In this document: piece by piece, positions 6,341 to 12,922 of the stretch
Position numbering within the stretch: position 1 is the stretch's first letter
Layout of the letters: the number at the start of each line of letters is the position of its first letter
Source of the DNA: a virus
IMG/VR virus record: IMGVR_UViG_3300031951_000374
Location: 1-43,022 of that record
DNA length: 43,022 nt
Direction: 5' to 3' (one strand)
The notes under the pieces: generated by a model
Told to the model about the DNA's origin: nothing
What the model saw: the letters and a program-made list of their open reading frames with translations, nothing else
The model's database searches: none
Translations under genes and position numbers: made by a program

Positions 6341-6470
6341 TTTGCGCGGACACCCTAAACCCCTTTCCCAGCAAGGCTTCTAGTGTCATAAATAGCGTTT
6401 ACGCGGACACCCCCAGTAAGTACTGATTGCAGTATCGCAACGATCATGGTTTAATGCGCGGAGGTAATAC
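6341..6470 (+). promoter_or_regulatory. three CGCGGA repeats upstream of parA
   Basis: TTTGCGCGGACACCC (6341-6355), TTTACGCGGACACCC (6398-6412) and ATGCGCGGAGG (6454-6464) share CGCGGA, with starts 57 and 55 bp apart. Spacing of about five helical turns and position before a parA operon fit operator or centromere (parC/parS-like) sites bound by the partner protein. A small GGAG/CTCC hairpin lies between the last repeat and the parA start. Confidence 0.45.
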
Positions 6471-6484
6471 TCCCACGAATAACC

Positions 6485-7117
6485 ATGACTGTAATCTCGT
6501 TGGTCAATCAAAAGGGTGGTTGCGGTAAGTCCACCACCTCAGTGCACCTCGCAGAATATCTGCGGAGGGCGAACAAGAACGTTGTGCTGGTCGATGCCGA
6601 TGGTCAGCAATCTTCAAGTAAATGGGCAAGCACGATCGCCACTCCGATCACCTATACAATCATGTCCGATTCCGACAGCATTCTCGACAAGATACCAACT
6701 CTAAAAAATGACTACTTAATCCTCGATGGTCCCGCCAACTTGTCGGAGGTAACTCGCGCAATCCTGCTAAGAACCGATTTGGCAATTATTCCTTGTCAGC
6801 CAACAAGATTGGATCTCAATTCAGCAATGGACTCGGTGAAGCTGATACTTCAAGCCCAATCGGTGCGAGGTGGCTTGCCCAAGGCGGCATTCTTTTTAAA
6901 CCGCGCAGTCCCTCGAACCATGCTCAAAGAGGAGGCGATCGCCACTTTAAAATCCATATCTGTAATCCCGTTGCTCCAAACAGTCATCCATCAAAAGCAG
7001 GCGATCGCCGATTCGTCGGGGCAACGTACAACCGTCTGGGGATTAAATAGCAAAGCCGCCCAAGATTCGGCGGCAGAGTACGAGGCTTTATTTGCGGAGG
7101 TGTTGAGCTATGTCTAA
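6485..7117 (+). CDS. parA: ParA-family partition ATPase
   Basis: The 210-residue protein starts MTVISLVNQKGGCGKSTTS, with the deviant Walker A lysine of the ParA/MinD family, followed by VLVDADGQQSS (Walker A-prime/switch) and YLILDGPA (Walker B). It lacks the N-terminal helix-turn-helix of the long ParA type, so it belongs to the small ParA group that works with an unrelated ribbon-helix-helix partner. It would move plasmid copies over the nucleoid. The next gene overlaps its stop codon and encodes such a partner. CGCGGA repeats upstream are the probable binding sites. Confidence 0.92.
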   Translation: MTVISLVNQKGGCGKSTTSVHLAEYLRRANKNVVLVDADGQQSSSKWASTIATPITYTIMSDSDSILDKIPTLKNDYLILDGPANLSEVTRAILLRTDLAIIPCQPTRLDLNSAMDSVKLILQAQSVRGGLPKAAFFLNRAVPRTMLKEEAIATLKSISVIPLLQTVIHQKQAIADSSGQRTTVWGLNSKAAQDSAAEYEALFAEVLSYV

Positions 7118-7361
7118 GCGTATACCTCTTAATGAGACGATCGAGCAGAATTTTATCAAAGCTAATTCCGATCTGAACTCCCACAAAACTGCGGAGAATA
7201 TTTTGGACGGGTTGCCCATGAAAGGGGAGAAGGAGCGGACTGTGCGTATTACCGTCGATCTACCTGCTTCATTACATACTCGTCTGAAGATATACTGCGC
7301 GAACAGGAATGTTAAAGCTATGCACTTAATCATCTACCTCTTGGACAGAATCCTGCCCTGA
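7110..7361 (+). CDS. ribbon-helix-helix partition partner (ParG/ParB-like function)
   Basis: The 83-residue protein has a flexible, polar N-terminal half and a C-terminal ribbon-helix-helix: RTVRITVDLPASLHTRLKIY then a second helix. This layout matches the small centromere-binding partners of short ParA ATPases, in which the tail stimulates ATP hydrolysis and the ribbon binds the centromere and represses parA. The ATG overlaps the last codons of parA, so coupling is likely. Its 3' end overlaps the convergent gene 7326-7940. Confidence 0.75.
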   Translation: MSKRIPLNETIEQNFIKANSDLNSHKTAENILDGLPMKGEKERTVRITVDLPASLHTRLKIYCANRNVKAMHLIIYLLDRILP

Positions 7362-7940
7362 GCCGCGTTTCCACGCTTTCCCATACAGGTCATACTTGTC
7401 GCCGACATTTCCAAATCTTCGACGGCGACGAGCATGGCTTCTTCGATCAAATAACGTACAGCATTCAGGATCGTCAGGGACCTCGGGCATAGTTGGTTGA
7501 TAGGCCCAGCCGTGAGGATACAGGAAAGGTGGTCGCTCGTACTTAAATTTGGTGATAGTACCGCGATCGCTGATCTCAATTAGAAACCCATCAAGGCGTT
7601 GATTGCAGATCCGCAAAGCCGCTTCAGGCTCCCATTGATAATAGATTTCTTCTTCGCTAGTTTCAATATACTCATCACCTTCATCGGTGGTGACAAATTT
7701 CGGGGAGTGAGAACGACCAAAACAGGCGATCGCCAAGTCGGTTAACTGTTCAGCAATACTGTCGTTAAATGCAGCGAAGGCAATTCGTACATTCTCGCGG
7801 GTTAAAGGCATTACGTTTTTGCGGTTGCCTCGCGGGGTTGCTAAGTCCACCACCATCTTGAACCTTGGGTCCTGTTCAAGAAGGGTTTCCCACATCTGCG
7901 TCAGGGTTCGGCGCTCTGGTTGTTGTTGCTCTTCGTCCAT
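7326..7940 (-). CDS. hypothetical protein (204 aa)
   Basis: No family is recognised. The protein begins acidic (MDEEQQQPERR), contains an acidic stretch around DEGDEYIETSEEE, and has an Arg-rich segment RRSHARRRRRFG near the C-terminus that may bind nucleic acid. It ends 36 bases inside the 3' end of the convergent partition gene, and its start is overlapped by the upstream minus-strand gene, so it is probably co-transcribed with 7901-8185. Confidence 0.55.
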   Translation of the reverse strand: MDEEQQQPERRTLTQMWETLLEQDPRFKMVVDLATPRGNRKNVMPLTRENVRIAFAAFNDSIAEQLTDLAIACFGRSHSPKFVTTDEGDEYIETSEEEIYYQWEPEAALRICNQRLDGFLIEISDRGTITKFKYERPPFLYPHGWAYQPTMPEVPDDPECCTLFDRRSHARRRRRFGNVGDKYDLYGKAWKRGSGQDSVQEVDD

Positions 7941-8185
7941 TTAAGTTCTACGCGATCTCTAATACCATTAATATAGACATCGACAGCATCTCTCCGCACC
8001 CGCCATACATTCTCTTGGTCTGATATTTGGCAAAACGGACATGAAGTTTCAGTAGTTAAAAATCCATAAGCGATCGTCGCTCCATCTGGAAATTCTTTAA
8101 ATATTTCATCTAATTCAGCGCGAAGTGGGTCAGTATCGGTAGATTGTAAACTTATACCACTCGTTTTTTTCTTTGACGTAGCCAA
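7901..8185 (-). CDS. hypothetical protein with a Cys pair (94 aa)
   Basis: A TTG start at 8185 follows GAGG nine bases upstream. The protein contains ETSCPFCQI, a CxxC that could be a metal or redox site, after an acidic helix (LRAELDEIFKEFPDG). It overlaps both its upstream and downstream genes. The family is unknown. Confidence 0.5.
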   Translation of the reverse strand: MATSKKKTSGISLQSTDTDPLRAELDEIFKEFPDGATIAYGFLTTETSCPFCQISDQENVWRVRRDAVDVYINGIRDRVELKWTKSNNNQSAEP

Positions 8186-8336
8186 CTATTTGATCCTCTT
8201 CTATGGTTATCTGCGCGATCTCTTCAGCGACGATATCGTGATTTTCAAGCAGTAGGTCTTTGATCTGCGAAACTGACGGGGGCTTCCTTTTTCTTGGTAG
8301 TGACAGATGTGGGCGGTGTTGCCAATAGCTCGTCAT
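8130..8336 (-). CDS. small hypothetical protein (68 aa)
   Basis: The ATG at 8336 has AGAGG seven bases upstream. The product has a basic N-terminus and a helical/beta C-terminal part (VSQIKDLLLENHDIVAEEI, then KEKNEWYKFTIYRY). It overlaps the zinc-finger gene upstream by about 90 bases and the next gene by 56, so its reality is less sure than that of its neighbours. Confidence 0.4.
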   Translation of the reverse strand: MTSYWQHRPHLSLPRKRKPPSVSQIKDLLLENHDIVAEEIAQITIEEDQIVGYVKEKNEWYKFTIYRY

Positions 8337-8487
8337 CTCCTTTCCTCTTAGCCCATGTCTTGCCGCAGTCGTTGCACTTTTGTCGCCCCGCACCATTACT
8401 GGTGTGCCAGTGCGACTTGCAGTGTGGGCATTTGGACTTTCGATACTTCCGAGGTTGCCCCACCCCTCTTTTGACCTTTTGTGGCAT
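8245..8487 (-). CDS. InsA-like zinc-ribbon protein (80 aa)
   Basis: After a basic start (MPQKMP-type residues), the sequence CPHCKSHWHTSNG then RQKCNDCGKTW is a CxxC-CxxC zinc ribbon like that at the N-terminus of IS1-type InsA proteins and of some phage proteins. The open frame extends back to 8577, but that part would be encoded by the operator repeats at 8489-8544, so the ATG at 8487 is preferred. It probably binds DNA. Confidence 0.45.
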   Translation of the reverse strand: MPQKVKRGVGQPRKYRKSKCPHCKSHWHTSNGAGRQKCNDCGKTWAKRKGDDELLATPPTSVTTKKKEAPVSFADQRPTA

Positions 8488-8544
8488 CTTTTGTGGCAGT
8501 ATTCTGCCTATCGTGTTAGTATTAACCACAAATGTACCACAAAT
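8477..8544. promoter_or_regulatory. divergent operator: two plus two TTTTGTGG half-sites
   Basis: TTTTGTGGCA occurs at 8477-8486 and 8489-8498, and ACCACAAAT, the inverse, at 8525-8533 and 8536-8544. The copies on each arm are 11-12 bp apart, about one helical turn, so a protein could bind in tandem on one DNA face. The site lies between the minus-strand zinc-ribbon gene and the plus-strand gene at 8572 and probably controls both. Confidence 0.55.
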
Positions 8545-8571
8545 GCGCGGAATATCGCGAGGAGGGCGGCT

Positions 8572-8793
8572 ATGCAAGGAGTTTTAAGTTATGAATTTGG
8601 GCCAGACGATCGCTATTATTTGGTTGGCTTGATTACTCACACAGACTTGAATATTCGCAATCTTTGCGGATTTGATACTCTCGACCAAGCTGGCGCGATC
8701 GCTAAGAGCTTTGGATATGAATTAGCTTGGGTTTTAAACAATGGGTCGGACACGCAAGGAGGGGAGGTCAACTACCTGCCCCTTCTTGTTTAA
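8572..8793 (+). CDS. hypothetical protein (73 aa)
   Basis: The ATG at 8572 follows GGAGGG five bases upstream, a strong ribosome site. A longer frame upstream would run through the operator and is rejected. The product (MQGVLSYEFGPDDRYYLVG) looks like a small alpha/beta protein; no family is recognised. Its 3' end overlaps a convergent gene. Confidence 0.6.
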   Translation: MQGVLSYEFGPDDRYYLVGLITHTDLNIRNLCGFDTLDQAGAIAKSFGYELAWVLNNGSDTQGGEVNYLPLLV

Positions 8794-8943
8794 ACATCCC
8801 ACCCTGCCTTTAGCGATCGCCCATTGGCAGCATTTCGTATAGTGTAAATCTTTGTTTGAGACGGAAATATCTCGTTTGCGATCAAACTCTAAAGAGATGT
8901 TTCCATTTTCCTCTTCCGCGCCACAGATTCCGCAAATTGACAT
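8734..8943 (-). CDS. small Cys-rich protein (69 aa)
   Basis: The product starts MSICGICGAEEENG and later has a CC pair (YTKCCQWAIAKGRVGC), suggesting zinc binding. The frame is open to 9027, but the ATG at 8943 gives a compact product starting at the CxxC. No ribosome site is evident, and its 3' end overlaps the convergent 8572-8793 gene by 60 bases. Confidence 0.35.
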   Translation of the reverse strand: MSICGICGAEEENGNISLEFDRKRDISVSNKDLHYTKCCQWAIAKGRVGCLNKKGQVVDLPSLRVRPIV

Positions 8944-9016
8944 GGGTTTAATTTGAAACGATGCTGAATTATCGCAGATTTGTGGCTTTTTTGTGTATCC
9001 ATCGTAGCAAAATTTT

Positions 9017-9580
9017 ATGTATATCAAAACCGACCTGACCGACGAGCAGAAAACTGTTCTGCAAAAGCTATTCCAAAGACCATGTATTGAACCCCATGTG
9101 ATTGCCCAGCAATTACATCTAAGCAGGTTGGAGGCGATCGCGCTGCTAGATAAACTCGTAAAAGATTACCCGCAGAAGTTTATACGCAAGCAGCTTGTTT
9201 ATCACAGTTGTTCTGACGCACCTGTAAAGGCGATCGATGACAGGGAGGTTATTAAAGAAGGATGGGTCTGCCCTGAATGTGGGGAGGAAGTAGATATCAA
9301 GGAACTCAATCTTGATCTGATGTACAAGGCGATCACGCCTGTAGATTTCCTCAATCCCAATGATGGTTTGGTTCGATACTGGAAGGTTGACTACTTCCCG
9401 TACTACGTTAAAGGTTTCTCGCCGAATACTGAGCCAGTATTCACCTTGCTTCAAGGCGATGCCGAGATGTTTGATGAAGTTCTTGCTCGACAGGCGAACT
9501 CAAGGCAGGAGGCGTTCACACTGATAGAGCGAGAGTTTGAGAGGACTGTTAGGGAGATCGTGAGGGATTTGCCAAGGTAA
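9017..9580 (+). CDS. putative DNA-binding protein with a zinc knuckle (187 aa)
   Basis: Residues 25-55 (EPHVIAQQLHLSRLEAIALL) form a likely helix-turn-helix. GWVCPECGEEV near residue 85 is a single CxxC knuckle, followed by a C-terminal acidic and aromatic domain (VRYWKVDYFPYYV). The pattern of an N-terminal winged helix, a knuckle and a small effector domain is seen in regulators, but I cannot name the family. A clear terminator follows, so it is a single-gene unit. Confidence 0.6.
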   Translation: MYIKTDLTDEQKTVLQKLFQRPCIEPHVIAQQLHLSRLEAIALLDKLVKDYPQKFIRKQLVYHSCSDAPVKAIDDREVIKEGWVCPECGEEVDIKELNLDLMYKAITPVDFLNPNDGLVRYWKVDYFPYYVKGFSPNTEPVFTLLQGDAEMFDEVLARQANSRQEAFTLIEREFERTVREIVRDLPR

Positions 9581-9585
9581 GTGAA

Positions 9586-9615
9586 AAGCATCCCGTTTAG
9601 ACGGGGTGCTTTTTT
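9586..9615 (+). terminator. intrinsic terminator after 9017-9580
   Basis: AGCATCCCGT and ACGGGGTGCT pair over 10 bp (one T-G pair) around a TTAG loop and are followed by TTTTT. It lies 6 bp after the stop codon of the 9017-9580 gene. Confidence 0.85.
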
Positions 9616-9754
9616 GTTGTAGCGATCATGTATTTAGAATGTTGCACTATTTGGGCAGTATTGAGCCTCTGTGACACTTTTGTGTATTTTTTTTGTCATG
9701 TCAGTACCCCTACACTGATACAAAGGTACAAGTATTGTCAAGCTTTTATTGTAA

Positions 9755-9790
9755 CTTTGTGGCAAAAGCAAGTTATACTTGTGGCGGTAT
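9755..9790 (+). promoter_or_regulatory. CTTTGTGGCA promoter region for 9813-10298
   Basis: CTTTGTGGCA (9755-9764) and a second TTGTGGC (9779-9785) flank TTATACT (9773-9779). A TTGTCA box lies further upstream (9735-9740). The region is 30-55 bp before the next start codon. It shows the association of the recurrent motif with a TATACT-like -10 box. Confidence 0.45.
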
Positions 9791-9812
9791 TAAAACTTGC
9801 GGAGATTGAAAA

Positions 9813-10298
9813 ATGGGTAGAAGCTCAAAGCAACGCGCTGCGAGAAGGGCTAGAGCGATCGCAGGTTCAAGCCCCGCGAATACAGAGCATATTGATTTTT
9901 ATAATTACCTCTGGAGGGGAGGACAAGAGGGGTTCCAAACGGAGATCTTTCTTCAAGGAGGTGTAGAACGGCGGTTGCTTTTCTCTAGCCTGTTCGCGTA
10001 TTGGGATTTACCTGAGATCCTGCTCAAGATGATTGCGCGGGACGAAAAATATGACTTTTTCATGTTTGTTTTTGTTGATTCCCCGCGAGAAGGCATTATC
10101 GTAGCCGAAAGGGAGTCAAAAAAAATTGATGGGTCTGAGTTTCAGGTTTGGAGGCAAGGTGAACAAACGATTGACACTGACGATCCAAACTTCAGGAGGC
10201 TTTTTGAAAAGGTGTTTGGGGACAAGTATATAGAAAGAGCTAAAATTGACCTCGCACTTAGAGAGCTATTCTTTCCTGAAGCTTCTAAGATTCGGTAA
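9813..10298 (+). CDS. hypothetical protein (161 aa)
   Basis: The ATG at 9813 has GGAG eight bases upstream. The protein has a very basic N-terminus (GRSSKQRAARRARAIAG), then a domain with hydrophobic strands (DFFMFVFVDSPREGIIVAER) and an acidic tail. No family is recognised. The DNA of the basic segment superficially resembles a tRNA T-arm but does not fold as one. Confidence 0.55.
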   Translation: MGRSSKQRAARRARAIAGSSPANTEHIDFYNYLWRGGQEGFQTEIFLQGGVERRLLFSSLFAYWDLPEILLKMIARDEKYDFFMFVFVDSPREGIIVAERESKKIDGSEFQVWRQGEQTIDTDDPNFRRLFEKVFGDKYIERAKIDLALRELFFPEASKIR

Positions 10299-10306
10299 CT
10301 ACCCAC

Positions 10307-10681
10307 ATGGAAACCCACGCCCTCGAACTAATCCTCTCCAACCTACTCACCTCGCGAGTAAAAGCTGAAGATGCCCCAGCATCCAGCGATCAACACTGGT
10401 GCACCGCGATCGCGGCTTTAGCCGAACTAATCCCCGATTGCGTACCCGAAGACCCAGAACGACTGTACGAATATAAATATGCGCTACTTAACCAAGAAGT
10501 GCTGTACGGCAGAATGACCTCTGGAGATGCGATCGCCGAGTTAGACAAGTACGAGGCGGTAGCACAAGAAGCTAGCTTCGTCCCACCACAGTACCGAGAA
10601 CTTTACAAGCGAGATCGCCCTCCGTGGACAGCGAATCAAACTCCTCCGACATTGAATTTAATCTTGCCGACGGGCAGCTAG
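10307..10681 (+). CDS. hypothetical acidic helical protein (124 aa)
   Basis: The product is mostly helical and acidic (AELIPDCVPEDPERLYEYKY), with a Pro-rich C-terminus (PPWTANQTPPTLNL). It starts 8 bp after the preceding stop and overlaps the following SLOG-like gene by 58 bases, so the three genes 9813-11166 are probably one operon. The family is unknown. Confidence 0.55.
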   Translation: METHALELILSNLLTSRVKAEDAPASSDQHWCTAIAALAELIPDCVPEDPERLYEYKYALLNQEVLYGRMTSGDAIAELDKYEAVAQEASFVPPQYRELYKRDRPPWTANQTPPTLNLILPTGS

Positions 10682-11166
10682 TTGTTGCTGGCACAGGACA
10701 TCGCCCCCAGAAACTACAAAGTACGTGGAGTCAGTACGAATCCTTAACCCTGCCCAGACTTACTGCCCTTGCCAAGAACGCCTTGGCGCAAGAAAGACCT
10801 GTAATTGTTATTTCTGGTATGGCTTTGGGGTGGGACACCGCGATCGCATTAGCAGCGATTGAATTAGAAATGCCTCTCGTCGCCGCAGTGCCTTGCCTAA
10901 ACCACGCATTCAAGTGGAGCCAATCTCAGCAAGACCAGTGGCAGTATATCTGCGACAAGGCGATCGCCGTGCATTGCCCTGATGTACCATACTCGGCTGC
11001 GGCGATGCAGATTAGAAATGAATGGATGTGCGATCGGGCTAACAGGATACTCGCATTATGGGACGGGTCGAGCGGTGGTACGGCTAACTGCGTGAAATAC
11101 GCCAAGAGAAAGGGTATTGAAGTGAAAAACCTCTGGACTTCTTGGCAGAAATACAAAGGTTTTTGA
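10624..11166 (+). CDS. SLOG-superfamily (YpsA/DUF1273-like) protein
   Basis: The 180-residue protein has the Rossmann-like signature of this group: VVAGTGHRPQKL near the N-terminus, VISGMALGWDTAIALAA, and near the C-terminus RANRILALWDGSSGGTANCV. SLOG proteins bind nucleotides or ADP-ribose-like ligands, and many sit in defence or signalling loci. Here the gene is encoded with two unknown proteins. The start is a GTG at 10624 inside the previous gene. The ligand and target are not known. Confidence 0.72.
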   Translation: MDSESNSSDIEFNLADGQLVVAGTGHRPQKLQSTWSQYESLTLPRLTALAKNALAQERPVIVISGMALGWDTAIALAAIELEMPLVAAVPCLNHAFKWSQSQQDQWQYICDKAIAVHCPDVPYSAAAMQIRNEWMCDRANRILALWDGSSGGTANCVKYAKRKGIEVKNLWTSWQKYKGF

Positions 11167-11169
11167 ATC

Positions 11170-11346
11170 TTACTCAGGGCGATCGCCTGTTGGGGTAGTC
11201 TTAAAAATCTTGCACCGATGCTTTTTGAATTTATACCTTTCGCAGGTTGTACAGAAAAGCTGTGGTCCTAATCTTCTTAACTCGGCATCGGAGGGAAACC
11301 AAAGCGCATTTTTACCCGACTGGCATTCAGCTATTTGTTCTTGCAT
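11170..11346 (-). CDS. small zinc-knuckle protein (58 aa)
   Basis: The minus-strand frame from the ATG at 11346 reads MQEQIAECQSGKNALWFPSD and then LFCTTCERYKFKKHRC, a CxxC followed by HRC that could bind zinc. It ends at 11170. The start overlaps the end of the 11331-11537 gene by 16 bases. Coding-like composition and this overlap support both genes. The function is unknown. Confidence 0.5.
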   Translation of the reverse strand: MQEQIAECQSGKNALWFPSDAELRRLGPQLFCTTCERYKFKKHRCKIFKTTPTGDRPE

Positions 11347-11537
11347 TCGGTTGGCTCCGTGACAATATCCACGTACTGCATTACATACTGATTCACTGCG
11401 ACCAAGTGCGACTTAATACCTTCAGGTAGGTGCATATCTTGCTTTTGCCCAGCCATAGTGGGGTGACTGTCACCCCACGTAATTACACACGAACCATTAG
11501 GCGCGATCGCGACATCAGCGTTTTTGTATTTCAACAT
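11331..11537 (-). CDS. small hypothetical protein (68 aa)
   Basis: The ATG at 11537 starts MLKYKNADVAIAPNGSCVIT. There is no obvious ribosome site. The composition is protein-like and the gene overlaps the zinc-knuckle gene downstream, suggesting a small two-gene unit. The family is unknown. Confidence 0.45.
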   Translation of the reverse strand: MLKYKNADVAIAPNGSCVITWGDSHPTMAGQKQDMHLPEGIKSHLVAVNQYVMQYVDIVTEPTECKNK

Positions 11538-11617
11538 TTACTTTTAAAAATTCTGCTGTGGTTATTTTACCGATGTTTGTGTCGCGAATTCTGTAACGAT
11601 CACCGCACTTGACGTAG

Positions 11618-11627
11618 TTTTGTGGCA
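11618..11627 (+). promoter_or_regulatory. TTTTGTGGCA motif before an HNH gene
   Basis: A perfect copy of the recurrent motif lies 27 bp before the ATG at 11654, followed by GGATTATTC. It is a candidate promoter or operator for this gene. Confidence 0.4.
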
Positions 11628-11653
11628 GGATTATTCAAACACGGGTATTGCCA

Positions 11654-11956
11654 ATGCTTTACATATCTCTATCTGATTGTATTCGCAAAAAAGATGTCCT
11701 ACAAAAGATTCGAGATTACACTTTTAAAGAATTCGACTATAAATGCGCCTACTGCGGCAATGAAGCTCAGGGGCTTGACCATATAATCCCCCGCCATGAC
11801 TCAGGCAGTGACGACTTTGCTAATACCGTGCCAGCATGTACGCCGTGTAATCGATCCAAAGGGACTTATCGGTACGAGGATTGGTATACGCCAACTAATC
11901 ATTCGGGGTGGACTGAGTATCGTTGCCAGAGAATTGCTGAGTGGCGATCGCGCTAG
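11654..11956 (+). CDS. HNH endonuclease (100 aa)
   Basis: A compact HNH domain is visible: CAYCGNEAQGLDHIIPR, then ANTVPACTPCNRSKG, giving two zinc CxxC pairs and the DH/N catalytic motif. The ATG at 11654 is preferred to the TTG six bases earlier. Stand-alone small HNH proteins are common in phages as packaging nucleases or selfish elements. Here it is a single gene behind a TTTTGTGGCA motif. The 3' end overlaps a convergent repressor-like gene by 62 bases. Confidence 0.8.
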   Translation: MLYISLSDCIRKKDVLQKIRDYTFKEFDYKCAYCGNEAQGLDHIIPRHDSGSDDFANTVPACTPCNRSKGTYRYEDWYTPTNHSGWTEYRCQRIAEWRSR

Positions 11957-12161
11957 TTTTTTCTAGAGCTTTTAGGCGATCGGTGATCTCTGTCAATTGC
12001 TTTTCTATAAACTCAACACGCTCCTCAAATGTTGGTAAGCCGAGATGCTTTCGCACCGCAACGATTATTTCTGCGTTAGCGCTACTGCCTCTGCGATCGC
12101 AATAGTCTTTTAATGCGGCATGAAGATCGTCTGGAAATCGGGCGGTCTGGGTGACACTCAT
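11895..12161 (-). CDS. ribbon-helix-helix (Arc/CopG-like) transcription regulator (88 aa)
   Basis: The N-terminus SVTQTARFPDDLHAALKDYC matches a ribbon-helix-helix: a short DNA-binding strand, helix 1, then GSSANAEIIVAVRKHL as helix 2. A coiled-coil segment follows (EFIEKQLTEITDRLKALE). The start has AGGA upstream. It is divergent from the operon starting at 12307 and the shared spacer carries a promoter with a CTAGA/TCTAG palindrome, so it is a good candidate repressor of that operon. Confidence 0.7.
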   Translation of the reverse strand: MSVTQTARFPDDLHAALKDYCDRRGSSANAEIIVAVRKHLGLPTFEERVEFIEKQLTEITDRLKALEKTSAIATQQFSGNDTQSTPND

Positions 12162-12222
12162 AAATCCTTAGTGGTTGGATTGCCCAATATTAGCGCATCC
12201 CAAGAGATTTACTATCACTTTG

Positions 12223-12251
12223 TTGACAATCTAGAATAATCTAGGTACACT
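12223..12251 (+). promoter_or_regulatory. sigma70-type promoter of the 12.3-19.9 kb operon with internal palindrome
   Basis: TTGACA (12223-12228), a 17-bp spacer and TACACT (12246-12251) give a near-consensus promoter pointing to the plus-strand operon. The spacer contains CTAGA ATAA TCTAG, a palindrome well placed for a repressor such as the divergent ribbon-helix-helix protein. Confidence 0.7.
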
Positions 12252-12264
12252 AAGCTTATTCGCT

Positions 12265-12297
12265 CAACGGACATCCAACGGACATCCAACGGACACA
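12265..12297 (+). repeat. three 11-bp iterons (CAACGGACATC)
   Basis: CAACGGACATC is repeated at 12265-12275 and 12276-12286, with a third, slightly different copy at 12287-12297. The 11-bp period puts all copies on one face of the helix. They lie in the 5' leader between the promoter and the first gene of the operon and could bind an initiator, a regulator, or the translocase encoded in the operon. Confidence 0.6.
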
Positions 12298-12306
12298 CAA
12301 TCAAAC

Positions 12307-12537
12307 ATGGGAGAGATACAAAGATCGCTTAGAGAATGGGCTGAATTCTTTAATGTTCCTTTTGGAACGTTCAGGGGTTGGGCTTACGAGTTAAACAAGC
12401 GATCGCCCTTCTACCACTCTGACGCAAGAATCATCGCCGCCCACGGCGCTGGTAAAGCATCAAACGGCAGGGGGAATGCAGCGATCGCGGCAAAAAGGAA
12501 TTATACAAATGTCATGGAGAAACTAACTGTTGACTGA
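12307..12537 (+). CDS. helix-turn-helix protein, first gene of the operon (76 aa)
   Basis: The segment RSLREWAEFFNVPFGTFRGW has the spacing of a helix-turn-helix in which the second helix reads the DNA. A basic, Gly-rich tail follows. No ribosome site is visible before the ATG at 12307, which follows directly after the iterons. The protein may bind those iterons; this is inference. Confidence 0.5.
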   Translation: MGEIQRSLREWAEFFNVPFGTFRGWAYELNKRSPFYHSDARIIAAHGAGKASNGRGNAAIAAKRNYTNVMEKLTVD

Positions 12538-12922
12538 GGCTGAATTGGCGGCTTACGAAGCTGGCAAAAACCAAAAGAACCCACGAAGGAGGCTTGGGAA
12601 AGAAGTACCTCGGATGAAAGCCTCAAGGGTGACCAAAGAGCAGTTAGAAGACAGGTACGAGGATTTTGATGGTTTGTGCGCCTATTGTCGTCGAGAGATG
12701 GGAATTAATTCTGAGATAGACCACATTATTCCTATGGCTAAAGGTGGGTTGGACATTATAGAAAACCTCGTCTACGCCTGTAGCTCTTGCAACCAATCGA
12801 AAAATTCTCACGATCTAATCCCTTGGCTTCGTTCTCGCCCAAACTACGAAGAAAAGCTAGAACTCAAACTTCTTTCCGTATTTCCTTATTTACCACTATT
12901 GTTTCTTGACTATTATGAATAA
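12530..12922 (+). CDS. HNH endonuclease (130 aa)
   Basis: A TTG start overlaps the previous stop by 8 bases. After a basic N-terminus comes an HNH domain: LCAYCRREMGINSEIDHIIP, then GLDIIENLVYACSSCNQSKN, with both CxxC pairs and the DH motif. Position in the operon next to an FtsK-like gene and peptidoglycan hydrolase suggests a DNA-processing role (nicking or cutting for transfer or packaging), but a passenger homing nuclease is also possible. Confidence 0.78.
   Translation: MTEAELAAYEAGKNQKNPRRRLGKEVPRMKASRVTKEQLEDRYEDFDGLCAYCRREMGINSEIDHIIPMAKGGLDIIENLVYACSSCNQSKNSHDLIPWLRSRPNYEEKLELKLLSVFPYLPLLFLDYYE

Noticed and set aside
8380-8571. Upstream extension of the 8572 gene to 8380
   Set aside because: It would translate the operator half-sites and the opposite gene. 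A strong GGAGGG precedes the ATG at 8572.
9820-9895. tRNA-like segment (GGTTCAAGCCCC with GCTC-type words before it)
   Set aside because: No acceptor stem or anticodon arm forms in the right order, and the region codes for the basic N-terminus of the 9813-10298 protein.
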